64,000 bases of DNA from positions 5,022,001-5,086,000 of the forward strand of contig JBGAFV010000001.1 in assembly GCA_044227095.1 (NCBI GenBank). Direction: 5' to 3'. A model generated the notes under the pieces. The model was not told where the DNA came from. It searched no databases and was given only the letters and a program-made list of their open reading frames with translations. Position 1 is the stretch's first letter. Every line of letters begins with the position of its first letter. Source of the DNA: JACMLD01 sp044227095. Its GTDB lineage: Bacteria > Bacteroidota > Bacteroidia > Chitinophagales > Chitinophagaceae. This document shows positions 52,782-61,886 of the stretch, piece by piece. The position numbers and the translations under genes are program-made.

Positions 52782-53675
52782 AAGGGTTCGTCTCCGACTT
52801 CGTATTATTTATGTTCTTCCTGAACTCCATTCGGAACAATAAATTTTTCTACTCACGTAACAATATATTTGGCTAAAGCCAATGATGAGTTGCGCATATG
52901 ACCCAGCGCTAAAGCACTGGGTTAACAAAATAACAATGTTCACTTGTTAGCAACCAAGCCTGAAAGGCTCATGCTGTACAAAATCTCGCATGCTGAACGA
53001 AGTCTCTGACTTTGTACTATCTATGTTTCTCCTCAAACTTTATTCGGAAACATAAATTCCGCATAAGCCTGAAAGGCTTAAATAATATTAACCACGGGTT
53101 GTACCCGTGGTTGCCGTTATAACAAATCGATCAACCCTGAAGGGGTTGAATTAAACAACTAACTAAATAATCAACTCCCTTTAGGGTTGTAATTATATTA
53201 ATCACAATAGCCACAGGTGAAACCTGTGGCTATTATAAATTTATCCCTTCAGGATAATGAGTCATGCTGAACGAAGTCTCTGACTTTGCACTATCTATGT
53301 TTCTTATCAAACTTTGTTCGGAAACATAAATTCCGCCTAAGCCTGAAAGGCTTAAATAATATTAACCACGGGTTGTACCCGTGGTTGCCGTCATAACAAA
53401 TTGAGCAACCCTGGAGGGGTTGAATTATACAACAAACTAAATAATCAACCCCTTTAGGGTTGTAATTATATTAATCACAATAGCCACAGGTTTCAACTGT
53501 GGCTATTATAAATTTATCCCTTCAGGATAATGAGTCATGCTGTACGAAGTCTCTGACTTCGTACCATCTATGTTCTTCCCGAACACTGTTCGGAACAATA
53601 AATATAACCCAGTGCTTTAGCGCTGGGATAATAAATAAACAGGTATCGCATGGGCTTTAGCCCAATGCAAAATAA
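52782..53675. repeat. Array of short palindromes (REP-like intergenic region)
   Basis: Almost 900 bases without a gene hold a dense series of different small palindromes. Examples are TTGGCTAAAGCCAA (52.87 kb), AACCCAGCGCTAAAGCACTGGGTT (as two arms near 52899-52922), GCCTGAAAGGCT (52959, 53067, 53341), ACCACGGGTTGTACCCGTGG (53091, 53365), CAACCCTGAAGGGGTTG (53132), AGCCACAGG with CCTGTGGCT (53209), GAAGTCTCTGACTTC (around 53545), AACCCAGTGCTTTAGCGCTG (53607) and CATGGGCTTTAGCCCAATG (53650). Each would fold into a hairpin in RNA from either strand. No transposase is present. Confidence 0.85.
52989..53535. repeat. Two tandem copies of a roughly 274-bp unit, plus partial copies
   Basis: The block starting CATGCTGAACGAAGTCTCTG occurs at 52989 and 53263, and as CATGCTGTACGAAGTCTCTG at 53536, periods of 274 and 273 bases. 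Both full copies contain the same ordered palindromes. The third copy stops after about 60 bases, and a related partial copy (TCTCCGACTTCGTATTA) lies at about 52790. Palindrome arms carry paired changes between copies (CAGGTGAAACCTG against CAGGTTTCAACTG), so hairpins are largely kept. Confidence 0.85.
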
Positions 53676-53699
53676 AAAAGGGAGTGTATAAACACTCCC
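53674..53699 (-). terminator. Rho-independent terminator of the secreted beta-rich protein gene
   Basis: On the minus strand GGGAGTG-TTTATA-CACTCCC, a perfect 7-bp stem, is followed by six T residues. It lies 52 bases after the stop codon of the gene at 53751-54167. Confidence 0.85.
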
Positions 53700-53750
53700 C
53701 GGTTTCATAAAAACTACGAGAACTAAACTTTCGTTATGGTTTAATGGCCA

Positions 53751-54167
53751 TTATTCAACTGTTAAACGACTTACAGGTTGTGCAACTACACGTTCAAGCT
53801 TTACCTGTTTTTTAATTCTTTGTTTACCATCGCTAATAACAAGGGTATACAATCCTTCGTCTGCCCCTGTAAAATTATACGTCTTGTTCATCTTTACATT
53901 TCTGCGTCCTGTGTAGAAATTATCAATGGTTGCACCATCTGGCCCAACAAGTGATACAAACAGGTTTTTTCTTTCAGGGTTATCAATAACTGCAGAAATT
54001 ACTTCGTCACTACCTAACTGGTTGATGGCAATAGAAAACTTGCTATCGCTAACTGTGCGGTTTGCAATAACTGAAAATTTTGAATACGGAAGAACTGATG
54101 CGTTTGCTGAAATTGCCAGGAGGATAATTGCAACTGCGAAAGCTGCTGGTTTAATTAAATTTTTCAT
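53751..54167 (-). CDS. Exported beta-sandwich protein of unknown function
   Basis: A 138-residue protein with a signal peptide (MKNLIKPAAFAVAIILLAIS, cut after ANA). The mature part is beta-rich and looks like one immunoglobulin-like or sorting-domain-like fold: LFVSLVGPDGATIDNFYTG, KTYNFTGADEGLYTLVISDG, KQVKLERVV. The GPDG turn and the closing EGLYTLVI...K.V strand resemble the C-terminal domains of type IX-secreted proteins and DUF3244-like proteins, but here this domain is almost the whole protein. It has its own terminator and is probably monocistronic. Confidence 0.75.
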   Translation of the reverse strand: MKNLIKPAAFAVAIILLAISANASVLPYSKFSVIANRTVSDSKFSIAINQLGSDEVISAVIDNPERKNLFVSLVGPDGATIDNFYTGRRNVKMNKTYNFTGADEGLYTLVISDGKQRIKKQVKLERVVAQPVSRLTVE

Positions 54168-54595
54168 AACTACTTTTTTTCTTTGTTAGAATAATTGTTT
54201 GCAGTATACATTACCGTAAGTGTGCCAGAAAAAAAGTATTGAAAATCAATAAGGTTATGAAACCGGTTTAAATAAACTGTCCGGTTCCGATGCAAACAAT
54301 GTTCGCTTTCGCCCTTTTTATCAAAACAAACTTTTCATGAAGGGTATGCCTAACCGAAAAATTGAATATAACCACGGAGTCATAATGAACACAGAGGCGC
54401 ACAGCAATCTTTATTTATTATTTCTTTAACAACAATGCGAATCTGCGGCAACACTAATCACATAGCAACAATAGAAACATAGCACACATAGCCATTTCTA
54501 TGTGTATCTATTGACCCTACTAATCTTTTGTGGTAAGATTATTTATAAATTCTACTCTGTGAAACCTCCGTGTGTGCACCGTGCCACTGTGGCTA
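54168..54595. other. Non-coding region with inverted degenerate repeat ends
   Basis: No gene is visible. Near 54369 lies AACCACGGAGTCATAATGAA followed by CACAGAGG. Near 54551-54595 related sequence occurs in inverted orientation (CTCTGTGAAACCTCCGTGTG). A perfect 8-bp hairpin, ACACATAG/CTATGTGT, lies between them at 54484-54505. The layout resembles a small non-autonomous element or two copies of a dispersed intergenic repeat. Confidence 0.45.
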
Positions 54596-55051
54596 TTACT
54601 TTTTTCTAAATTTATTTTTATTCCACGGAGCAAAACCCTTAGATGGTTTTTTTTCAGCCTCGCCTTCTTTTTTTGGAGAAAGATTTTTTTTAGGCGAAGG
54701 TTTATTGTTGTTATTAGAAGCAACGCTTTTTGCAACGGCCACCCTGCGTGAACCAGCAGATCTTGTTTTACCTGTTGACGCAGCATTGGCGAATGATTGC
54801 TTTTTATTATCAGCCTGAATATTTTTTACGGGCTTTTCTTTTTGTGATGACCTGTTGCGCCTGTTTGATTGCGCCGGTTGAAAAGATTTTTTATACGCTG
54901 CTTTTTGCGCAGCAGTTGGTTCAGTTTTAGGCAACTGATCTTTTACTGTTTCTTCTTTTGCTACTGCACGGCTCTTTCTTCTGCCCGCTGCTTTTCTTAA
55001 CTGATCAGTAGTACGTTTTTTACCTGTTCTTCTTTTTTTAATTCTGGTCAT
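54596..55051 (-). CDS. Highly basic low-complexity protein
   Basis: A 151-residue Lys/Arg/Ala/Ser-rich protein (MTRIKKRRTGKKRTTDQLRK at the start, FAPWNKNKFRKK at the end) with poly-Asn and Pro-Lys stretches and no folded domain that I can see. Composition suggests nucleic-acid or ribosome contact, as for the H1-like protein at 6566, but the two are not alignable. A competing plus-strand frame at 54570-54818 is shorter and Phe/Leu-rich, which is what the complement of Lys codons gives. I accept the minus frame for its length and its clean charged termini. Confidence 0.55.
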   Translation of the reverse strand: MTRIKKRRTGKKRTTDQLRKAAGRRKSRAVAKEETVKDQLPKTEPTAAQKAAYKKSFQPAQSNRRNRSSQKEKPVKNIQADNKKQSFANAASTGKTRSAGSRRVAVAKSVASNNNNKPSPKKNLSPKKEGEAEKKPSKGFAPWNKNKFRKK

Positions 55052-55142
55052 ACAAGCAATTTAGTTATAATTGTTGAAACCACCGGTAGCGGCTTCTCAC
55101 AAAAAAAACCTACCTTATGCACTACAATCAAAAACAACCATC

Positions 55143-55385
55143 ATGAAAAACAAATACCTGCTACCATTACTAGGCTTTATAGTATTGCTAGTATCTTGTT
55201 CAGACCAGGTTAATAGTCCCGCCTATACACAACCTGTTTATATTGCACCCGGTGTTGGACTTGGTACTATTATAGCTGTAGTTGTTTCATGGTCTCGCAA
55301 TAAATCCATTTTATGGGCAATCGTGCATGGATTATTGGGATGGCTGTATGTTATTTATGCAGTCCTTTTCCTGAAAAAAAAATAG
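55143..55385 (+). CDS. Small lipoprotein with a C-terminal membrane helix
   Basis: An 80-residue protein. The ATG at 55143 (MKNKYLLPLLGFIVLLVSC) gives a lipoprotein signal with cysteine 19; the longer frame from 55071 is not protein-like. Two hydrophobic stretches follow (GVGLGTIIAVVVSW and IVHGLLGWLYVIYAVLFL) before a KKK end. A short protein with a lipobox and later membrane helices recalls the small tail-anchored envelope proteins seen widely in Bacteroidota; no function is known. It is 92 bases from the divergent basic-protein gene. Confidence 0.65.
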   Translation: MKNKYLLPLLGFIVLLVSCSDQVNSPAYTQPVYIAPGVGLGTIIAVVVSWSRNKSILWAIVHGLLGWLYVIYAVLFLKKK

Positions 55386-55502
55386 CCAATCTTTTAATTT
55401 TAAGGTTTTACAAAAACCCTTTGCTGCTATTTGTACAATAGATGAACTGAGCGTAGCAACGATGATGCCCAAAGCACCAATGCTGGCATACAAATATATT
55501 CT

Positions 55503-56003
55503 TTGTACACTCTGCACATTAAACAGTGGTTAATTTATACGGATATACAGGCTAAAATGCCGATATTTGCCGGAACCAGCATACGCTTATTACTACTTAA
55601 CCGCTTGAAAAACGCAAGGACTATATTTCTTAAAGGGCTATTCTTTGTAGTTGCAATACAGGTGCTCTACCTTAGCATTGTAATGAACCTTACCGCATGC
55701 AACACACTTCAGTTACAATCTTTTAATAAAGGCAATGATATTTGTTGTTTTACCGGTTTTATTATTGAAAGAATTTTTGCTGATAATAAATACATACCAG
55801 AAGACCAGGATGCTGATAACAATGCCGATACTAACAATATGGCAAAGTATGAAACCAGTCCGTTGTATGCAGAACAAATCTCCAATCAGCATATTGTAAA
55901 TTGTATAAACAGTGGTTCGCCCGGCATGACCGGTACCAACCTTGCCAATAAGATCTCCAAAGGGTATATTAATATCATCTCTCCCCCTCCCAAGCTGGTT
56001 TAA
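55503..56003 (+). CDS. Doubtful hypothetical ORF
   Basis: A 166-codon frame (139-149 if started at an internal Met such as the ATG at 55557, MPIFAGTSIRLLLLNRLKNA). It has one hydrophobic segment (LFFVVAIQVLYLSIVMNLTAC) and then a polar part rich in Asn/Asp/Ile. No family is recognised, the composition is unusual for this genome and the minus strand is also open for about 95 codons near its 3' end. It may be a degraded gene or chance. It is recorded because it fills an otherwise empty 700-base gap before the efflux operon. Confidence 0.25.
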   Translation: MYTLHIKQWLIYTDIQAKMPIFAGTSIRLLLLNRLKNARTIFLKGLFFVVAIQVLYLSIVMNLTACNTLQLQSFNKGNDICCFTGFIIERIFADNKYIPEDQDADNNADTNNMAKYETSPLYAEQISNQHIVNCINSGSPGMTGTNLANKISKGYINIISPPPKLV

Positions 56004-56034
56004 GCATTTTTTTACTTACGGAAAATCTTCCCGC

Positions 56035-56051
56035 CGTTTAGGCAGTAAACG
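56035..56051. promoter_or_regulatory. Perfect inverted repeat before the RND operon (possible operator)
   Basis: CGTTTA-GGCAG-TAAACG is a perfect 6-bp inverted repeat with a 5-base centre, 48 bases before the first codon of the efflux operon. The size suits a dimeric repressor such as a TetR-type protein, but no regulator gene lies nearby. Confidence 0.35.
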
Positions 56052-56099
56052 TTTTGTCTTGCCATATCCAAAACAGTTTATCATTATTAATTCCCTACA

Positions 56100-57248
56100 A
56101 TGAGAAGTAAAACGAAAATTAATTGCAGTAGCCCTGTGGGTGCTATGTTCATATGCATATGTATAAGCGCATTTTTAACGGGTTGCGCATCTAAAGCAAA
56201 CAGCAATAACACTGCAGGAGAAAAATTCCAGGTAACAACGCCTATGGTTATTGATACCAGTTATACCAAGGAATACATTGCAGAGATACAATCTGTACAC
56301 AATGTAGAAATAAGGGCCAGGGTAAAAGGTTTTATAGAAAAAATTCATGCAGATGAAGGAAGGCCTGTAAAAGCAGGACAGGTATTATTTACGCTTAGCA
56401 GCCGCGGCTTCCAGGAAGAGTTACTGAAAGCAAATGCAATAGAAAAAAATGCGCTGGCAGAATTAAAGCTGGCAGACGTAGAATTAAAAAATACAACAAC
56501 GCTGGTTGATAAAAACATTGTTTCGAAATCTGAACTTGAAATGGCGCAGGCCAAAAGAGAAGCCATACTTGCAAAGCTGGAAGAAGCACGTTCTGCTATT
56601 TCCGTAGCAAAACTTAATCTTTCTTTTACGCATGTTACGGCACCATTCAATGGTGTTATCAACCGCATTCCCAATAAATCCGGCAGCCTGGTAGATGAAG
56701 GCACATTGCTTACAACACTTTCAGATAATACAGAAGTGTTTGCCTATTTCAATGTATCAGAAACAGAACATCTTGAATTTGTAAAACGCAAAGAAGATAA
56801 TAAAGAAACAGAAGTATCGCTGCTGATGGCAGACAATGTGGTGTTTGACCAGCCGGGTTTTATAGAAACAGTAGAAAACGAAGTTGATAAAAGTTCTGGC
56901 AATATTGCCTTTAGGGCAAGGTTTAAAAACCCCAGGCAATTGCTAAAGCATGGTTCAAGCGGAAAAATATTAATGACTACAGATTTAAAGAATGCGCTGA
57001 TTATTCCGCAAAAATCAACTTTTGAAATACAGGACAAAGTTTATGTTTTTACACTAGATCAAAACAATACAGTGCGCATGAGGCCTATTGTACCTAAACT
57101 TCGTCTTCCGCATATTTATATTGTTGCATCGGGCCTTACTGCCAGCGACAAAATCATTTATGAAGGTATTCAGCAAATGAAAGACGGAGACAAGGTAACA
57201 CCTGAAATGATTTCTATGAACAGTTTGCTGGTAAAACTCAGTAAATAA
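56100..57248 (+). CDS. RND efflux periplasmic adaptor (membrane fusion protein)
   Basis: A 382-residue adaptor lipoprotein (lipobox LTGC). The order is typical: a barrel-sandwich strand (VHNVEIRARVKGFIEKIHAD with the lipoyl-like EGRPVKAGQVLFTL), an alpha-hairpin (ANAIEKNALAELKLADVELK), the second lipoyl half (FTHVTAPFNGVINRI) and beta-barrel and membrane-proximal domains (RPIVPKLRLPHIYIVASGL). It bridges the inner-membrane pump and the outer-membrane channel encoded by the next two genes. It is 29 bases before the pump gene. The hairpin is short, as in AcrA-like adaptors. Confidence 0.92.
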   Translation: MRSKTKINCSSPVGAMFICICISAFLTGCASKANSNNTAGEKFQVTTPMVIDTSYTKEYIAEIQSVHNVEIRARVKGFIEKIHADEGRPVKAGQVLFTLSSRGFQEELLKANAIEKNALAELKLADVELKNTTTLVDKNIVSKSELEMAQAKREAILAKLEEARSAISVAKLNLSFTHVTAPFNGVINRIPNKSGSLVDEGTLLTTLSDNTEVFAYFNVSETEHLEFVKRKEDNKETEVSLLMADNVVFDQPGFIETVENEVDKSSGNIAFRARFKNPRQLLKHGSSGKILMTTDLKNALIIPQKSTFEIQDKVYVFTLDQNNTVRMRPIVPKLRLPHIYIVASGLTASDKIIYEGIQQMKDGDKVTPEMISMNSLLVKLSK

Positions 57249-57277
57249 TTTCCTGTCCGCACAACAAAAATTACAAC

Positions 57278-60200
57278 ATGACCTCACAATTTATAGAAAG
57301 GCCCGTGCTTTCCATTGTTATATCATTACTCATTACACTGCTCGGTGTTATTGCATTAACGCAATTACCGGTTACACAGTTCCCGGATATTGCACCCCCG
57401 GAAGTAACAGTTACTACCAAATACACCGGTGCCAATGCAGAAGCCTGCGTAAAGGCGGTGGTGACGCCGCTGGAACGTGCCATTAATGGCGTACCCGGTA
57501 TGTCTTATATGACTTCCGTTTCCGGCAACGATGGCTCCAGTATTATTTCAATTGTATTTAATTCCGGCGTAGACCCGGAAGTAGCTGCGGTTAACGTTCA
57601 AAACCGTGTGGCATCTGCTCTTGATGAACTGCCCGAAGAAGCCATTAAAGCAGGTGTTATTGTAGAAAAAGTACAAAACAGTATGCTGATGTACCTGAAT
57701 GTACTAAGCACTGATTCTGCCATGGATGAAAAATTTCTGTACAACTATACTGACATTAACCTGATGGCAGAGCTGAAAAGAATTGAAGGCGTTGGCTTTG
57801 CAGACATTATGGGCTCGCGGGAATACTCTATGCGCATATGGCTAAACCCCGGAAGAATGGCCAACTATAATATTTCTACTGATGATGTAATAAAAAGTTT
57901 AAAACAACAAAACCTTGAAGCTGCACCGGGTAAAATTGGGGAAAGCTCCGGAAGAAACCCGCAGGCATTGCAATACGTGCTTAAATATACAGGCAAATAC
58001 AATACTGCTGCCGGTTATGAAAACATGGTTATTAAAAGCAATGGCGAAGGTGATGTAACAAGACTGAAAGATATTGCCGAAGTAGAATTTGGATCCCAGG
58101 AATATGATGTATTGTCTAAAGAAAACGGGCAACCTTCTGCTGCTATTCTTATTAAACAAAGACCCGGCACCAATGCAAGCGAGGTAATACAGAATATAAA
58201 AAACAGGATGGCGCAGTTAAAAGAATCATTTCCTCCGGGAATGACTTATACCGTTAGTTACGATGTATCTGCTTTTCTCGACGCATCCATTCACGAAGTA
58301 TTAAAAACATTGGCCGAAGCTTTTGTACTGGTGGCATTGGTGGTATTTCTCTTCTTGCAGGATTTTCGTTCTACACTTATTCCTGCTATTGCAGTGCCGG
58401 TTTCTCTTGTGGGCACATTGTTCTTTATGCAATTGTTTGGCTTCTCGCTTAACCTCATTACTTTATTTGCATTGGTATTATCCATTGGCATTGTTGTAGA
58501 CAATGCTATTGTAGTAATAGAAGCTGTGCATGCAAAGATGGAGCATTCTACTATGGGGCCTGCAAAAGCAACAAGGGTTGCCATGAAAGAAATCAGCGGT
58601 GCTATTATAGCCATTACACTGGTAATGTCTGCAGTGTTTATACCTGTTTCATTTATGTCTGGGCCAACTGGTGTTTTCTACCGGCAGTTTTCTTTAACCA
58701 TGGCTACAGCAATTGTTTTATCTGGTGTTGTTGCGCTAACACTTACCCCTGCCCTTTGCGCAATTATGCTAAAGCGGCCACAGCATAATAAAAAATCTGT
58801 TTTTGGAAGTTTCTTTAAAGGTTTCAATAATGGTTATAACAACTTATCCGGGAAATATAAAAAGCTGGTAGAAACCATTGCCAACAGAAGAATGATAACA
58901 CTAGTAATGCTGATTGTTTTTTGCGTAGCAAGTGGACTGATGGCCAAAGTAGTACCGGTTGGTTTTATCCCTAATGAAGACCAGGGTGCCATTTATACAA
59001 ATATTACCACGCCATCTGGTGCCACGTTGGAAAGAACAGAAAAAGTGGCTGATGCCATACAGGAAGAAGCACAGAAGCTGCAAGATGTGGCATCTGTTTC
59101 AACATTGGCAGGCTTTAGCGTATTGTCTGATGGTACAGGTGCAACGTACGGAACAAACCTTGTGAGTTTAAAATCATGGAACAAAAGAGATAAATCAGAC
59201 AAAGAAATTATTGAGCAACTAAAAGAAAGAACAAAACATATTAAAGATGCGAGCATAGAATTTTATACACCTCCGCCAGTGCCCGGCTATGGCAATGCCA
59301 GCGGTTTTGAATTGAGGTTGCTTGATAAAACCGGCAGGGATGATTTGCAAAGAATGGAAGTAGTAGCAAAAGCATTTGCAGAAGAGTTGAACAAGCGGCC
59401 GGAAATTACAAATGCATACACAACATTCAATGCAAGCTTTCCGCAATTTCTTGTTAGCATAGATAACCTTAAAGCTGCGCAGAAAAATGTAATTGTAGAA
59501 GATGTATTGAATACGCTGCAAACCTATCTGGGCAGTGAATACGCCACCAATTTTATCCGTTTTGGACAATTGTACAAAGTAATGGTGCAGGCATTACCGG
59601 AGTTTAGGGCAAAGCCGGAAGACATACTTAAACTCTATGTAAAAAATGGCAACAACGATATGGTACCGGTTTCTGCATTTCTCACCCTTAAAAAAATATA
59701 TGGGCCAGAACAGGTAAGCCGGTACAACATGTATCCTTCGGCTATGCTTAACGGTGAGCCTGCGCCGGGTTATAGCAGCGGACAGGCTATTGAGGCCATT
59801 AAAGAAACAGCCAGAACAAAATTACCCAAAGGCTTTGGTTACGATTGGGCTGGTTCATCAAAAGACCAGGCAATGGCGGGTAATGAATCTGTATTGATTT
59901 TTGCAGTTTGCCTTTTGTTTGTTTACCTGTTGCTGGCTGCACAATACGAAAGTTTTCTATTGCCGCTGCCGGTTATTCTTTCTTTACCAACTGGTATTGC
60001 GGGCGGTTTTTTTCTGCTAATGTTATTACATCTTGAAAATAATATTTATGCACAGGTAGCCATGATTATGCTGATTGGCTTACTCGGAAAAAACGCCATC
60101 CTTATAGTAGAATTTGCGTCTACCCGTCACCGGCAGGGCGACTCAGTTTTGCAAGCCGCCATTGAAGGCGCATCCACTCGTCTGCGCCCAATCTTAATGA

Positions 60201-60424
60201 CATCATTTGCATTTATTGCCGGATTGATTCCGCTAATGATTGCAACAGGCGCCGGTGCTATTGGCAACCGCACCATTGGTACAGCCGCTGCAGGTGGAAT
60301 GCTGTTCGGCACATTATTCGGCATCATTATTATCCCCGGCTTGTACGTCATCTTTGCCGGGCTAGCAGAAAAATTTTCAAAGAAAGGCAGAAAAGAAGAA
60401 ATGCCATTTACAGAAGAAATCTAA
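57278..60424 (+). CDS. RND multidrug efflux pump, HAE1/AcrB type
   Basis: A 1048-residue inner-membrane pump of the hydrophobe/amphiphile efflux family with twelve membrane helices and two large periplasmic loops. It starts MTSQFIERPVLSIVISLLIT and has PVTQFPDIAPPEVTVTTKYT, VALVVFLFLQDFRSTLIPAI and the K938-containing GKNAILIVEFAST. In the proton-relay motif of helix 4, AcrB has two aspartates (VDDA). Here Asp408 is kept but the second is Asn409 (VVDNAIVVIEAVHAKMEH). The codon is clearly AAT. The C-terminus is short and charged (KKGRKEEMPFTEEI). Substrates cannot be predicted. It is four bases before the channel gene. Confidence 0.94.
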   Translation: MTSQFIERPVLSIVISLLITLLGVIALTQLPVTQFPDIAPPEVTVTTKYTGANAEACVKAVVTPLERAINGVPGMSYMTSVSGNDGSSIISIVFNSGVDPEVAAVNVQNRVASALDELPEEAIKAGVIVEKVQNSMLMYLNVLSTDSAMDEKFLYNYTDINLMAELKRIEGVGFADIMGSREYSMRIWLNPGRMANYNISTDDVIKSLKQQNLEAAPGKIGESSGRNPQALQYVLKYTGKYNTAAGYENMVIKSNGEGDVTRLKDIAEVEFGSQEYDVLSKENGQPSAAILIKQRPGTNASEVIQNIKNRMAQLKESFPPGMTYTVSYDVSAFLDASIHEVLKTLAEAFVLVALVVFLFLQDFRSTLIPAIAVPVSLVGTLFFMQLFGFSLNLITLFALVLSIGIVVDNAIVVIEAVHAKMEHSTMGPAKATRVAMKEISGAIIAITLVMSAVFIPVSFMSGPTGVFYRQFSLTMATAIVLSGVVALTLTPALCAIMLKRPQHNKKSVFGSFFKGFNNGYNNLSGKYKKLVETIANRRMITLVMLIVFCVASGLMAKVVPVGFIPNEDQGAIYTNITTPSGATLERTEKVADAIQEEAQKLQDVASVSTLAGFSVLSDGTGATYGTNLVSLKSWNKRDKSDKEIIEQLKERTKHIKDASIEFYTPPPVPGYGNASGFELRLLDKTGRDDLQRMEVVAKAFAEELNKRPEITNAYTTFNASFPQFLVSIDNLKAAQKNVIVEDVLNTLQTYLGSEYATNFIRFGQLYKVMVQALPEFRAKPEDILKLYVKNGNNDMVPVSAFLTLKKIYGPEQVSRYNMYPSAMLNGEPAPGYSSGQAIEAIKETARTKLPKGFGYDWAGSSKDQAMAGNESVLIFAVCLLFVYLLLAAQYESFLLPLPVILSLPTGIAGGFFLLMLLHLENNIYAQVAMIMLIGLLGKNAILIVEFASTRHRQGDSVLQAAIEGASTRLRPILMTSFAFIAGLIPLMIATGAGAIGNRTIGTAAAGGMLFGTLFGIIIIPGLYVIFAGLAEKFSKKGRKEEMPFTEEI

Positions 60425-60428
60425 ACAA

Positions 60429-61859
60429 ATGAAACAAACAATTTACACGGTTACTATACTATTATCCTTTATCGTGGTGTGCAGCAGTTGCGGCCCGTCA
60501 AAAAATATACAGGAGCCAGCAACCAAACCAATACCTGTAGTGTATGCTGATAATAAAGACACAACTTCATCTGCAACCATAAACTGGAAAAATTATTTTA
60601 CTGATAAGCATCTTTTGCAACTGATAGATACTGCATTGATCAATAACTGGGATGTATTGATGGCTGCGCAGCGTATTGCTGCTTCACAATCTGCTATAAG
60701 GTTTCACAAAGGTGCGTTGTTGCCAACCGTTAATGCTGCTGCAAGTGCAGGCATTAATAAATATGGAGATCATACAATGGATGGCGCAGGCAATAAAGGT
60801 GTAGATATATATAATGGCGAAACAATTCCTTCCAACCTACCCGATTATTTTGTTGGCCTGCAAACTTCGTGGGAAGTAGATCTGTGGGGCAAACTGCGCA
60901 GCAGGAAACAAGCAGCTATGCTAAGGTTCTTTTCTTCAACTGAAGGAAAAAATATTATTGTTACCAATCTTGTTGCAGAACTTGCATCAGCTTATTATGA
61001 ATTGCTTGCCCACGAGCAAACGCTTTCCATCATTACCCAAACAATTGACGTGCAGGAAAAAGCGCTGGCTATTGTAAAAGTGCAGAAAGAGGCAGCCGTT
61101 ACCAATGAACTTGCCGTAAAACAGTTTGAAGCACAATTGCTGCACATAAAGGCAATGCGGTTTGATGTTATGCAGCAAATAGTGCAAACTGAAAGCAGGA
61201 TAAATTTCCTTGCAGGAAGGTATCCGCAAACTATAACAAGAGATACATTGTCTTTTACCAATGCACTACCGCAACAAGTTAAACTTGGCATACCCGCTGC
61301 ATTATTGCAAAACCGGCCCGATATAAAACAGGCCTATTTTAATTTGATGGCATCCAAAGCAGATGTACAATCTGCAAAAGCTGCATTCTATCCTTCATTA
61401 AACATTAATGGCGCAATAGGCTTGCAGGCTTTTAAACCCGGATTATTGTTTACCACACCAGAATCACTGGTGTATGGTTTATTGGGCAGCTTAACTGCAC
61501 CACTGATTAACAGGAATGCTATTAAAGCAACTTTCGCTAATGCCAATGCCATGCAACTGGAAGCACTGTACAATTATCAGCAAACAATAGTAAATGGTTA
61601 TGTTGAAGTACACAATGAAATGTTCCGGATAAAAAACCTGCAGCAATCGTTTGAATTAAAAACTGCGGAAACAGCAGCATTACTGCAGGGTATTGATATA
61701 GCTACCACACTTTTCAGAACGGGCCGTGCCAGTTATCTTGAAGTATTGATTACGCAACAGAATTCTTTGCAGGCAAGGCTCGAACTGATCAATACAAAAA
61801 AAGAACAGTTTATTACTGCAATAAATATTTACAAAGCGCTGGGCGGAGGATGGAATTAA
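60429..61859 (+). CDS. Outer-membrane efflux channel lipoprotein (NodT/OprM family)
   Basis: A 476-residue TolC-like channel protein. A lipoprotein signal ends at SSC, followed by the usual short linker. Features are WKNYFTDKHLLQLIDTALIN, NNWDVLMAAQRIAASQSAIR, the strand LQTSWEVDLWGKLRSRKQAA typical of NodT-type channels, and, in the second repeat, LLQNRPDIKQAYFNLMASKA with AAFYPSLNINGAIGLQ. It ends in helix INIYKALGGGWN. It completes a three-gene tripartite pump and probably shares its promoter. Confidence 0.93.
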   Translation: MKQTIYTVTILLSFIVVCSSCGPSKNIQEPATKPIPVVYADNKDTTSSATINWKNYFTDKHLLQLIDTALINNWDVLMAAQRIAASQSAIRFHKGALLPTVNAAASAGINKYGDHTMDGAGNKGVDIYNGETIPSNLPDYFVGLQTSWEVDLWGKLRSRKQAAMLRFFSSTEGKNIIVTNLVAELASAYYELLAHEQTLSIITQTIDVQEKALAIVKVQKEAAVTNELAVKQFEAQLLHIKAMRFDVMQQIVQTESRINFLAGRYPQTITRDTLSFTNALPQQVKLGIPAALLQNRPDIKQAYFNLMASKADVQSAKAAFYPSLNINGAIGLQAFKPGLLFTTPESLVYGLLGSLTAPLINRNAIKATFANANAMQLEALYNYQQTIVNGYVEVHNEMFRIKNLQQSFELKTAETAALLQGIDIATTLFRTGRASYLEVLITQQNSLQARLELINTKKEQFITAINIYKALGGGWN

Positions 61860-61886
61860 TTTTGCAAAAAAAAATTATTGTTTACA

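Noticed and set aside
52782..53675. CRISPR array
   Set aside because: The repeats are mixed palindromes and a 274-bp tandem unit, not short identical repeats with unique spacers, and no cas gene is present.
54570..54818. 82-codon plus-strand ORF opposite the basic protein
   Set aside because: Phe/Leu-rich complement of Lys codons and shorter than the minus frame.
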